Shown: one piece after another, positions 41,689 to 48,962 of the stretch
How positions within the stretch are numbered: position 1 is the stretch's first letter
Layout: each line of letters opens with the position of its first letter
Assembly: GCF_038007465.1 (NCBI RefSeq)
Contig: NZ_JBBOXF010000001.1
Location: 3,669,001-3,733,000 of the forward strand
Origin: Sporosarcina sp. FSL K6-1508
Lineage (GTDB): Bacteria; Bacillota; Bacilli; Bacillales_A; Planococcaceae
Direction of reading: 5' to 3'
DNA: 64,000 bases
The notes under the pieces: model-generated
Databases searched by the model: none
Seen by the model: only the letters and a program-made list of their open reading frames with translations
What the model was told of the DNA's origin: nothing
Position numbers and translations under genes: made by a program

Positions 41689-43011
41689 TCTCATTCTAAT
41701 TGTATTAAATCTTTACTTGATATTCAAGACCCAAACATTACTTTTGATGAAGATTGTGTAAAGGAAGGAACTTATAAAGGGAAAAGGTGTAAATATATTT
41801 CTGGAAAGTTATCATATACCCCCACACATTGTGGACAATGTGGTGTGAAAAACACCAACTTTACAGTCTATAAAAATGGCACACAATTATCTAGATTTAC
41901 ATTGCCCATTACAGGCGTAAATCCGACCTACCTACTACTACAGAAACAACGTTTCATGTGCCAAGCCTGTCAAAGCAGTTTTACTGCTAAAACGCCTATT
42001 GTTCAAATGAATTGTTTTATTTCACAAAATGTGAAAGCACAAGTCACACTTAAATCCGCTGAAGCACAGTCACTTACGTCTATCGCAAGGGATTGTTCTG
42101 TATCACCAACAACTGTTCAACGTCAAATCAACGAGGCCGCAAAACAATTTATCCCGCACTACAAGGCGCTACTCAAGCACCTTTCTTTTGATGAGTTCAA
42201 ATATGCAAAAGATGCAATTGCCTTCGAATATATAAATGCGGAATCAGGCAACATATTGGATATCCTAGATCGACGTGACAATTTCACGATTAAGAATCAC
42301 TTTATTGTGAACTACAGTTTAACGGATCGTAAACGTGTGGAAACCGTAACGATTGATATGAATGCAGGTTATGTAAGTGTGATTAAAGAATTATTTCCAA
42401 ATGCGAAGATTATCATAGACCGCTTCCATTTGGTTCAGTTGATTAATCGTTCCATGAATAAGTGTCGTATCCAGGTTATGAATCAACTTAAAACGTCTAG
42501 TGGAGATGATATGAAGAAATATCGTCGCCTTAAGCGCTACTGGAAGCTATTATTAAAAAAACATTCAGATTTATCCAGCGTAGAATATAAGTATTATTCA
42601 TTGTTTGGACAACGTACAGGGCAAAGTATTGTAGATGAGATGTTAGAATATGATCCTGCACTAAAAGAGAACTATGAACTTTATCAAGAATTAATGGAAT
42701 CCATATCAAATAAGGACTTCGGAGCACTATCGTCTTGTTTAACAAATCCTGTTCCATCTGCAATTTCAAATTATATGAGAACAAGCTTGAAAACGTTGAG
42801 AAAACATCTTCCATTTATAGAAAACAGTTTTATTTACACCTACAATAACGGAAGAATTGAAGGGAACAACAATAAGATCAAGGTATTGAATCGTGTCGCC
42901 TATGGATATAGAAACTTCCAGAACTATAGAAAACGAATTCTGTTACACTTCAGGTTAAAACCATCGGTTAAACAGCAGGAACAAGGACAATTCCATTTTG
43001 ACGCTGCGTAA
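41686..43011 (+). CDS. ISL3-family transposase
   Basis: A 441-residue DDE transposase that looks full length. An N-terminal zinc-ribbon/HTH region carries CGQCG and CQAC pairs (about residues 46-50 and 97-100) and an HTH around LTSIARDCSVSPTTVQRQI. The DDE core is read as FDEF (near 167), IIIDRFHL (near 245) and the glutamate in NGRIEGNNNKIK (near 385). Translation starts at TTG 41686 after GAGGGAA. Family terminal repeats were not securely found. The gene is AT-rich compared with the flanking GC-rich repeat copies and is clearly mobile DNA inserted between ypwA and ypvA. Confidence 0.92.
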   Translation: MSHSNCIKSLLDIQDPNITFDEDCVKEGTYKGKRCKYISGKLSYTPTHCGQCGVKNTNFTVYKNGTQLSRFTLPITGVNPTYLLLQKQRFMCQACQSSFTAKTPIVQMNCFISQNVKAQVTLKSAEAQSLTSIARDCSVSPTTVQRQINEAAKQFIPHYKALLKHLSFDEFKYAKDAIAFEYINAESGNILDILDRRDNFTIKNHFIVNYSLTDRKRVETVTIDMNAGYVSVIKELFPNAKIIIDRFHLVQLINRSMNKCRIQVMNQLKTSSGDDMKKYRRLKRYWKLLLKKHSDLSSVEYKYYSLFGQRTGQSIVDEMLEYDPALKENYELYQELMESISNKDFGALSSCLTNPVPSAISNYMRTSLKTLRKHLPFIENSFIYTYNNGRIEGNNNKIKVLNRVAYGYRNFQNYRKRILLHFRLKPSVKQQEQGQFHFDAA

Positions 43012-43087
43012 CATTTATGAGGATTTAATAGGCTTGAAAATCTTTTGTCTATTTTTATTTAATTTCCAAGTGCAATACTAGTTGTTT

Positions 43088-43216
43088 GGAGTGCAAGATG
43101 GCGACTCCAGCGGGAACAGCGCGAGCTGAAGACCCCACAGGAGCGTGCTTTTCGCGACGAGGAGGCTGAAGCCGTGCCCGCGGAAAGCGTCCATCTGGAA
43201 CGGAAAACAACGGGAT
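43088..43216. repeat. GC-rich structured repeat R2, copy B
   Basis: Direct orientation: GGCGACTCCAGCGGGAACAG, CGCGAGCTGAAGACCCC, GGCTGAAGCCGTGCCCGCGG, AAAGCGTC and GGAACGGAAAACAACGGG. It faces copy A across the transposase. The rest of the 43012-43385 spacer holds a small GGACTATCC/GGATAGCC hairpin and a terminator; no gene. Confidence 0.9.
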
Positions 43217-43344
43217 ACATGGAGGACTATATGAAAAAGGACTATCCTAAAAAATCAGCTTTACTGACTTCTTGGATAGCCCTACAATAACTAAATTATG
43301 GTTGGCTACTATCCTTCGCCAACGTCATTTGACAAAGAACCTAT

Positions 43345-43376
43345 GAAAAGACCCCTCCATCACTGGAAGGGTCTTC
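43345..43376 (-). terminator. Probable terminator after ypvA
   Basis: On the minus strand AGACCCTTCC and GGAGGGGTCT form a stem followed by TTTC; the T-tract is short. Confidence 0.5.
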
Positions 43377-43385
43377 GAAATAGTT

Positions 43386-45299
43386 TTACTCACTCATCTT
43401 CATTTGAACAGGGAAAATACCTTCAATTTCAGCCTTCATTCTCTGTTCTTCTCCTTCTAGCAAGAGATGAACTGTCCCAGAATCGGCAGATGTCCGTATA
43501 AGACGGCCTGCGCCTTGACGTAACCTTAGCAGCATGAAAGGTAAATCCACCTCACGGAAAGAATCCTTGGCATGCTCTCGTCTTGCGTCAAACAATGGAT
43601 CCGAAGGCGGTAATGGCAAGTCGTAAATAATAACACGTGTCAATGCATCTTGGGGAATATCTAGCCCTTCCCATAAATGATAGGAACACAAGACAGGCAC
43701 TTTCTTCTGTTGGAAGTCACGCACAATAGAAGACAATTCTCTTTCACCTTCAAAAGCGATTCGATCTTGCCACACGGCGGGAACATGTTCTTTGAAATGA
43801 TTCATTGCCCGTTCTGACTTGAAAAGAATCAGCGTTTGCTCACCGTCCTCCAGTAGTTCAATCGCTCGTTCCGCTTTACCACCAGCCTTTACATCCGTCG
43901 CAAACACTTTCATCACAGCATCATAATCAAACGGAGACTCCACCGAAAATGACAGGTAATCTTGAATGCCAAGACCATCTGCCAAATAGGTAAATGTTTC
44001 TCCGACAGATAATGTAGCAGATGAGAAAACGATTGGGGTGTTGGATGAAAACAGTTTTTCTCTTAAAATATCGGTTACAAGTCGCGGCATAATAACCAGT
44101 GTAGATTCACCTTCACGGCTTTCAAGCCAATCTACTGCATCATTTTGAGATGTGAAAAGGTCCATTGAATAAATATATTGATCGAGATATTCCTCAACCA
44201 TTCTCAGATCATATGCGGGAATGATGTATAGTTCACCTTCAAATACGAATTCTTCAAGAAGCGCATTCGAGATTTTTACAACCTCTTTTCCGACTTCCAG
44301 AAGTTCAGGTGTTTTTTCAATCGCTTTCCGGTCGTTTTCCGTTGTATCCGCAAGCACTTCAAGCAGTGCGAAAAATGCTTCATGCGAATCAATTAAACGT
44401 TCCATAAGTTGCAGCGTCGTTTCTCTTATACCATCGACCATGATTCGTTCCAGCAGATTCAACAAGGTACTGTTCTGTACTTCATATGTCAATGCACGCT
44501 GAGCCGAATACTCAAGAAGATGGCCTTCGTCAAAGACAATCATCGATGGTTCCGGTAATAACGGTAATTGCCCTTGTCTTTTACGGGAATCTTTTGTCCA
44601 AATATGCTCCATATAGAAATCATGCGAACAAATAACAAGTTCGACAGATTCCCGGTAATGGTTGCGGTGGATTGTCTGCCCGCATCGGTTGCGAAGATCA
44701 CATGCAGCGCATTGCTGGATTGGATGGAAGTTCACAGTCTTCCACTCTTCGTCGCTTAAATCTGGATAGTCCGAACGTTCCCCGTAAGGGCTTATAGATT
44801 GCAAAGAGGCAGTGCCATAGACGAAATCTGGAAGCTCATCTGCTACTACATCGACATAATCTTCATCAATTGTATTACCGGCCTCTTCCAAACGTTTCAG
44901 ACAAAGGTATTGGTCACGTGATTTAGCTAAGCGTACATCGATGTTAAGTCCAAGCGCTTCACTAATCTTCCGAATATCGCCATCCTCTTTTACAAGTTGG
45001 TCAATGAGCGTCTCATCTGCACATGAAATGAGCGCCGGTTTGCCAGTATAGCGAGCGTAGGCAATTGCAGGAAGAAGGTAAGCAATTGTTTTTCCTGTCC
45101 CCACACCTGCTTCTGCGAAAAGGACTTTCTTTTCTTTTAGCGCTTGTTCGATTTGGAACGCCATAAAAATCTGTTCATCGCGGCATTCAAATCCCTTTTC
45201 AGTCAAGTCATCGTACAACGTATCCCCTATCCAGTCGTTCAATGACTCATAGAACGATTTTTCTTTTGATAATGGGAATGGCATCTTGCTTTTCATCAT
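43386..45299 (-). CDS. ypvA: DinG/XPD-family helicase with Fe-S cysteines (YpvA)
   Basis: A 637-residue superfamily 2 helicase. Walker A is GVGTGKT (about residues 63-69), the box II is DEGH, and four cysteines (YLCLKR, then QCAACDLRNRC) sit between motifs I and II as in the XPD/DinG iron-sulfur domain. It probably unwinds DNA during repair. It lacks an exonuclease domain, unlike the second family member at 60.2 kb. The position next to ypsC matches YpvA of B. subtilis. Confidence 0.92.
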   Translation of the reverse strand: MMKSKMPFPLSKEKSFYESLNDWIGDTLYDDLTEKGFECRDEQIFMAFQIEQALKEKKVLFAEAGVGTGKTIAYLLPAIAYARYTGKPALISCADETLIDQLVKEDGDIRKISEALGLNIDVRLAKSRDQYLCLKRLEEAGNTIDEDYVDVVADELPDFVYGTASLQSISPYGERSDYPDLSDEEWKTVNFHPIQQCAACDLRNRCGQTIHRNHYRESVELVICSHDFYMEHIWTKDSRKRQGQLPLLPEPSMIVFDEGHLLEYSAQRALTYEVQNSTLLNLLERIMVDGIRETTLQLMERLIDSHEAFFALLEVLADTTENDRKAIEKTPELLEVGKEVVKISNALLEEFVFEGELYIIPAYDLRMVEEYLDQYIYSMDLFTSQNDAVDWLESREGESTLVIMPRLVTDILREKLFSSNTPIVFSSATLSVGETFTYLADGLGIQDYLSFSVESPFDYDAVMKVFATDVKAGGKAERAIELLEDGEQTLILFKSERAMNHFKEHVPAVWQDRIAFEGERELSSIVRDFQQKKVPVLCSYHLWEGLDIPQDALTRVIIYDLPLPPSDPLFDARREHAKDSFREVDLPFMLLRLRQGAGRLIRTSADSGTVHLLLEGEEQRMKAEIEGIFPVQMKMSE

Positions 45300-45321
45300 T
45301 TACCCCTTCCTATTTACATGC

Positions 45322-45347
45322 AAAAGGAAGAGGAGTTTCCCTCTTCC
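45322..45347 (-). terminator. Probable terminator after ypsC
   Basis: GGAAGAGG (45326-45333) pairs with CCTCTTCC (45340-45347); the minus strand then has only TTTT. Confidence 0.5.
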
Positions 45348-45359
45348 GCATTCTATCAA

Positions 45360-46487
45360 TTATTGACGTTGTCCCCAGAACTGATACAAATCTGTTCTGA
45401 TGAATCCGTTAAACAGTTTTCTCTTTTTCGTCGCTTTGTGACCGTACAATTTTTCGAAATTTTCTAATGAGGATAACATGTAAACAGACCATGAAGGATA
45501 GTCTTTCATTACCCTTCCAAGTTCATGCGTAATTTCTTCAGCCTCTTCAATTTCACCGAGCCGTTCGCCGTATGGCGGATTCCCGATCATAACACCATTC
45601 AAGCCTTCGACAGCTAAGTCGCGTACATCACCTGTTTGGAACTTGATTAAATCCACGAATCCGGCTCCTGCAGCATTTTCCTGTGCTACTTTTATCATTC
45701 TCGGGTCATAATCGAAACCTGTAATATCAAGCGGCTGGTCGTATTTTGCAAGATCTTCCGCTTCTTCGCGGACTTGATCCCAAATATTTTTGTTAATCCA
45801 CGGCCACTCTTCACTTAGAAATTCACGGTTGTATCCAGGTGCAATGTTTTGCCCAATCATTGCGGCTTCAATTGCAATCGTCCCCGAACCGCAAAAAGGG
45901 TCAACGAAAGGACGATTCGGATTCCAGCGTGATACTTTTACAAGTGCCGCCGCAAGTGTTTCTTTCAAAGGTGCATCCCCTTGCGCAAGCCGGTATCCGC
46001 GTTTATGCAGCCCAGTACCACTTGAATCGATCGTCAATGTCACTTTATCTTTTAAAATCGAAACTTCTAATTTAAATAAAGGGCCCGATTCGTCAAGAAA
46101 TCCAATTCTTTTATAAGCGATTTTCAAGCGTTCAACAATCGCTTTTTTTACGATGGCCTGACAATCAGGCACACTGTACAAAGTCGATTTCACAGATTTA
46201 CCTGCAACCGGAAACGCTGCGTCAACTGGCAAAAAACGTTCCCATGGAATCGCTTTAGTCTGTTCGAATAAATCATCAAATGTCGTAGCTTCGAATTCTC
46301 CTGCAACAATACGAACACGGTCCGCTACTCGGAGCCATAGATTCGTTTTTGCAATTGCCAATTCGTCGCCTTGAAAATAGATCTTCCCATTTTCCGAAGT
46401 CGTTTTAAATCCCAGTGCTTTTACTTCATCTGCTACGATTGATTCGAGCCCCATTGCCGATGTTGCCACTAGTTTAAATTCAGTCAT
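45360..46487 (-). CDS. ypsC: THUMP-domain 23S rRNA methyltransferase-like protein (YpsC)
   Basis: A 375-residue SAM methyltransferase of the RlmL/UPF0020 class. An N-terminal THUMP domain (about residues 45-155) binds RNA; the catalytic domain has FVDPFCGSGTIAIEAA (motif I) and GNPPYGERL (motif IV, NPPY). It should make N2-methylguanosine in 23S rRNA by homology to RlmL; the exact site is unproven. GGAAG precedes the ATG. Neighbours match ypvA-ypsC-rnpB-gpsB. Confidence 0.92.
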   Translation of the reverse strand: MTEFKLVATSAMGLESIVADEVKALGFKTTSENGKIYFQGDELAIAKTNLWLRVADRVRIVAGEFEATTFDDLFEQTKAIPWERFLPVDAAFPVAGKSVKSTLYSVPDCQAIVKKAIVERLKIAYKRIGFLDESGPLFKLEVSILKDKVTLTIDSSGTGLHKRGYRLAQGDAPLKETLAAALVKVSRWNPNRPFVDPFCGSGTIAIEAAMIGQNIAPGYNREFLSEEWPWINKNIWDQVREEAEDLAKYDQPLDITGFDYDPRMIKVAQENAAGAGFVDLIKFQTGDVRDLAVEGLNGVMIGNPPYGERLGEIEEAEEITHELGRVMKDYPSWSVYMLSSLENFEKLYGHKATKKRKLFNGFIRTDLYQFWGQRQ

Positions 46488-46547
46488 GCACTTCCAACTC
46501 CAATCCTATACCATCAATCATTTCAATGAATTTTGTGCGGTTTTCAT

Positions 46548-46639
46548 TATATACGTTGAAGTAAAGATTTCCTACAAATACACTATAGCAATTTGGTGTA
46601 CTCGCCTTCACTCGGTATATACACCTTATTCAATACTTC
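46548..46639. repeat. R1 repeat, diverged copy
   Basis: TATATACGTTGAAGTAAAG, GATTTCC, ACTCGCCTTCACTCGGTATA and TATTCAATACTTC keep the block order of R1 but with much divergence in the middle. Confidence 0.5.
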
Positions 46640-46691
46640 AACTTATTATAGTTCCATCTTTGCCAATGAATTTTCATTCTATTAACTAAGC

Positions 46692-46783
46692 TATATATAT
46701 TGAAATAAAAAATTTCATTGAATTCGCTTCGGCTCCCCCTGTTAAGGCGCCTTCGCTCAGTTTATATACATATTCATTGGTTC
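46692..46783. repeat. R1 repeat, well-preserved copy
   Basis: TATATATATTGAAATAAA, TTTCATTGAATTCGCTTCGG, TTAAGGCGCCTTCGCTCAGT, TTATATACATATTCATTGG. It is 52 bp from the diverged copy, giving a tandem arrangement in the ypsC-rnpB spacer (46488-46854), which otherwise holds only the rnpB terminator. Confidence 0.75.
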
Positions 46784-46806
46784 CACATATAACTCTTAAT
46801 TCTCCA

Positions 46807-46836
46807 AAAGAAAAGCTCCCCATCTTATTGGAGAGC
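46807..46836 (-). terminator. Intrinsic terminator of rnpB
   Basis: GCTCTCC and GGGAGC (46815-46836) form a stem; the minus strand continues TTTTCTTTT. Confidence 0.75.
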
Positions 46837-46854
46837 AATCAATTTAAAAATAAT

Positions 46855-47257
46855 ACCATAGGTAATTCGATAAGCCATGTTTTGTTCCCGCGTACTCAAA
46901 CGGCTTGCGCCTCGTACTTAGGGTGGTAATCATCTATCTACAGGTATACACCTGTCCCTTCCTAAGTTCATTTCCTTCGGAAGAGTGCCCCTACCATAGT
47001 TTGGGTTTCTCACTCGTGGGGTTTACCGCGTTCCATCTGACCCGTTTCCGAGCCAGCTACGTCACTGTGGCACTGTTCAGGGAACCTCATCCATATCCGA
47101 AGACTTAGGATTTATTCCCGCCGTCAACGCGCGTTGCGCGTTGCCACGGCTTATTCTTTCGCCGAGCACGAACACTACGGTCATCTCAGAACCGTGTGAG
47201 CATGGACTTTCCTCTACAACATAGGACGTTGCAGCGATTACCTGAATTCACACTATG
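46855..47257 (-). ncRNA. rnpB: RNase P RNA, Bacillus class B
   Basis: The catalytic RNA that matures tRNA 5' ends. The universal GAGGAAAGTCCATGCTCAC box is at the 5' side (complement of about 47199-47217) and the 3' side carries ACAAAACATGGCTTATCG. Ends are placed by P1 pairing: CATAG and AATTC near 47241-47256 with GAATT and CTATG near 46857-46870. The length of about 400 nt matches B. subtilis RNase P RNA. End positions are good to a few bases. Confidence 0.95.
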
Positions 47258-47265
47258 ATATTTTC

Positions 47266-47294
47266 AGTATACCGTACTTATGTTTCATTTACAA
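47266..47294 (-). promoter_or_regulatory. Sigma-A promoter of rnpB
   Basis: The minus strand has TTGTAA (47289-47294), a 17-bp spacer and TATACT (47266-47271), ending about 10 bp before the RNA's 5' end; the -35 lies a few bases from the gpsB stop. Confidence 0.8.
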
Positions 47295-47298
47295 TATA

Positions 47299-47595
47299 TT
47301 ATTCCTGATCAAAGAGCTTACTTCCAAATACATGCTTTTCCAGATTAGAAATACGCTTCAATATATCAAAGTTCGTCGTTCCGGCACTTCCTGCTGCAGG
47401 ACGTTTTTGTGCAGAGTCAAGTTCTCTGTGCATGCGTTCATTTTCAGTACGTAATTCCGCAATCGTCTTTTTAAAAGCTTCATAGTCATGAATAATATCA
47501 TCAAGAAAAAGGTCTACTTCTTCCTGATTATAGCCGCGAAGGCCGGTTTTGAATTCTTTCTCAAGAATCGTTTTAGTATCTAATTTAGTGTCCAT
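47299..47595 (-). CDS. gpsB: Cell-cycle protein GpsB
   Basis: A 98-residue DivIVA-like adaptor that moves PBPs between elongation and division sites. The N-terminal membrane/PBP-binding domain includes EKEFKTGLRGYNQEEVDLFL, followed by a coiled-coil (about residues 30-65) and a C-terminal helix DILKRISNLEKHVFG. The start at 47595 has GGAAGGG. In other Bacillales it binds PBP1 (ponA product), also encoded in this window. Confidence 0.95.
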   Translation of the reverse strand: MDTKLDTKTILEKEFKTGLRGYNQEEVDLFLDDIIHDYEAFKKTIAELRTENERMHRELDSAQKRPAAGSAGTTNFDILKRISNLEKHVFGSKLFDQE

Positions 47596-47675
47596 GAAAA
47601 TCGCCCTTCCGTCTCTGTTTACATACGGTTGATTATAACATATATTGACCGACATTGTCTTATTAAAGCGGATTT

Positions 47676-48962
47676 TCAACCGTTTTCTGTCGGTTCATGC
47701 GCTTGCCTGGGAAATAATTTTCTATTTATTCTTATTTCCCTCTTCAAAAAGTCATTCCCCATACGTTTCCGAAAACTGTCCGTCAAGTAGATATCCGCCT
47801 TCAATAGCCTAATCGCCTCTTTGGTAGAGTTTAATGCCCTGTTTAACTCTTTCAGCTTATGCTCATAAAGCTTCGCTAATTCCTCCAATGCGATAATTCG
47901 TTCACGTCCGATAAGACCGTCGGCCGCTATTGCGAATGAAGAGACTGCGTCTTCGTAAGCCTGTTCCTTTTTCAAGATGAACCCGAAGTGAAAATGTGTG
48001 GCAGGATGATCGATTCCATACTCAGCAATTACGCTTTCAAAAATTAGTTTACTACGGTCATGCGACTTTAGATCAGCAAACCATTTTCCGATATTGGTAT
48101 GGGTACTCGCTGATTCCGGGCTATCTGTTTTCAATAGCAGATCAGTTGACCGTATATAAAGTGCGACCAGTGAAAGGATATCCCATTCATTATGGACGAG
48201 AACTTTCATAAGAAGTTCCGCCCGTCCATTTTTCACAGCATCTTGGTAGATGATTGGCGCCATATGTCCCGGGATATCTCCCTCCCTATGAAACCCGAGT
48301 TGTTCTTCTTCAATGGCAGGCAATCTAAACGTTGCCATTTCACCTTTCCAGATGCGTCTGGAGCCATGCAGCAAATCAATTTGCGTATGGTCAAGCAGCG
48401 GCGGTAATTCTCTGCGATTCATCGTCCAACGCGTTTCTACCATCGGGATATCAAAACTTTTGCCATTGTATGTAACGAGTGTCGATGGCTTTTCCCATAA
48501 TCCCGTTGCATATAAGAAGGCGGCTTCATGGTCCGGACCCGGAAGGACATATTGCGTCATTTTAAAAGAGGATGCCGTCTGTTCAATGAACCCCATAAGG
48601 AATATCAACGTGCCCGCACCTTTCAAACCTGTCGTTTCTGTATCGAAGAACAGTAGCTGTTTAGAAAAATCCGGCGAAAGCGGATGCACTTCACCGGATT
48701 TCCTCCATTTATCGATCGTTGACTTCAATCCGGAAAGGGGGATGTTTCCGTGATGATAGTTCGCGTCGTATTCAACAATACGTTTGTAAACAATGCCGTG
48801 TTTATTCACAGCTTTCGTCAGACCGGCATCCAGCCACTGTTGTTCGTAAAAAGGAGGTTTCACAACAATCTTCACACTTTCTGCCACAGTTTCAGGTATC
48901 GCTTTATTATCTGTCTTCTTGAGCATTTTCTTCATTTGCATCAGTTTCTGTTCATATGACAT
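47676..48962 (-). CDS. mrfB: Exonuclease MrfB (YprB), RNase H-like
   Basis: A 428-residue protein with a DEDD-type RNase H-like nuclease fold: FFDTETTGL (near residue 116), TYNGKSFDIPMVETR (middle motif) and the D of HNEWDILSLVAL (third motif). A helical TPR-like tail follows. In B. subtilis MrfB works with MrfA in repair of mitomycin C damage. The start at 48962 has CAGGAGGAG and lies inside the mrfA end (11-bp overlap). Confidence 0.93.
   Translation of the reverse strand: MSYEQKLMQMKKMLKKTDNKAIPETVAESVKIVVKPPFYEQQWLDAGLTKAVNKHGIVYKRIVEYDANYHHGNIPLSGLKSTIDKWRKSGEVHPLSPDFSKQLLFFDTETTGLKGAGTLIFLMGFIEQTASSFKMTQYVLPGPDHEAAFLYATGLWEKPSTLVTYNGKSFDIPMVETRWTMNRRELPPLLDHTQIDLLHGSRRIWKGEMATFRLPAIEEEQLGFHREGDIPGHMAPIIYQDAVKNGRAELLMKVLVHNEWDILSLVALYIRSTDLLLKTDSPESASTHTNIGKWFADLKSHDRSKLIFESVIAEYGIDHPATHFHFGFILKKEQAYEDAVSSFAIAADGLIGRERIIALEELAKLYEHKLKELNRALNSTKEAIRLLKADIYLTDSFRKRMGNDFLKREIRINRKLFPRQAHEPTENG

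Noticed and set aside
43230..43290. GGACTATCC/GGATAGCC hairpin as the right terminal repeat of the insertion element
   Set aside because: There is no matching inverted sequence left of the transposase gene.
46905..47108. A plus-strand 67-codon open frame
   Set aside because: It is antisense to the highly conserved RNase P RNA and has no coding signals of its own.
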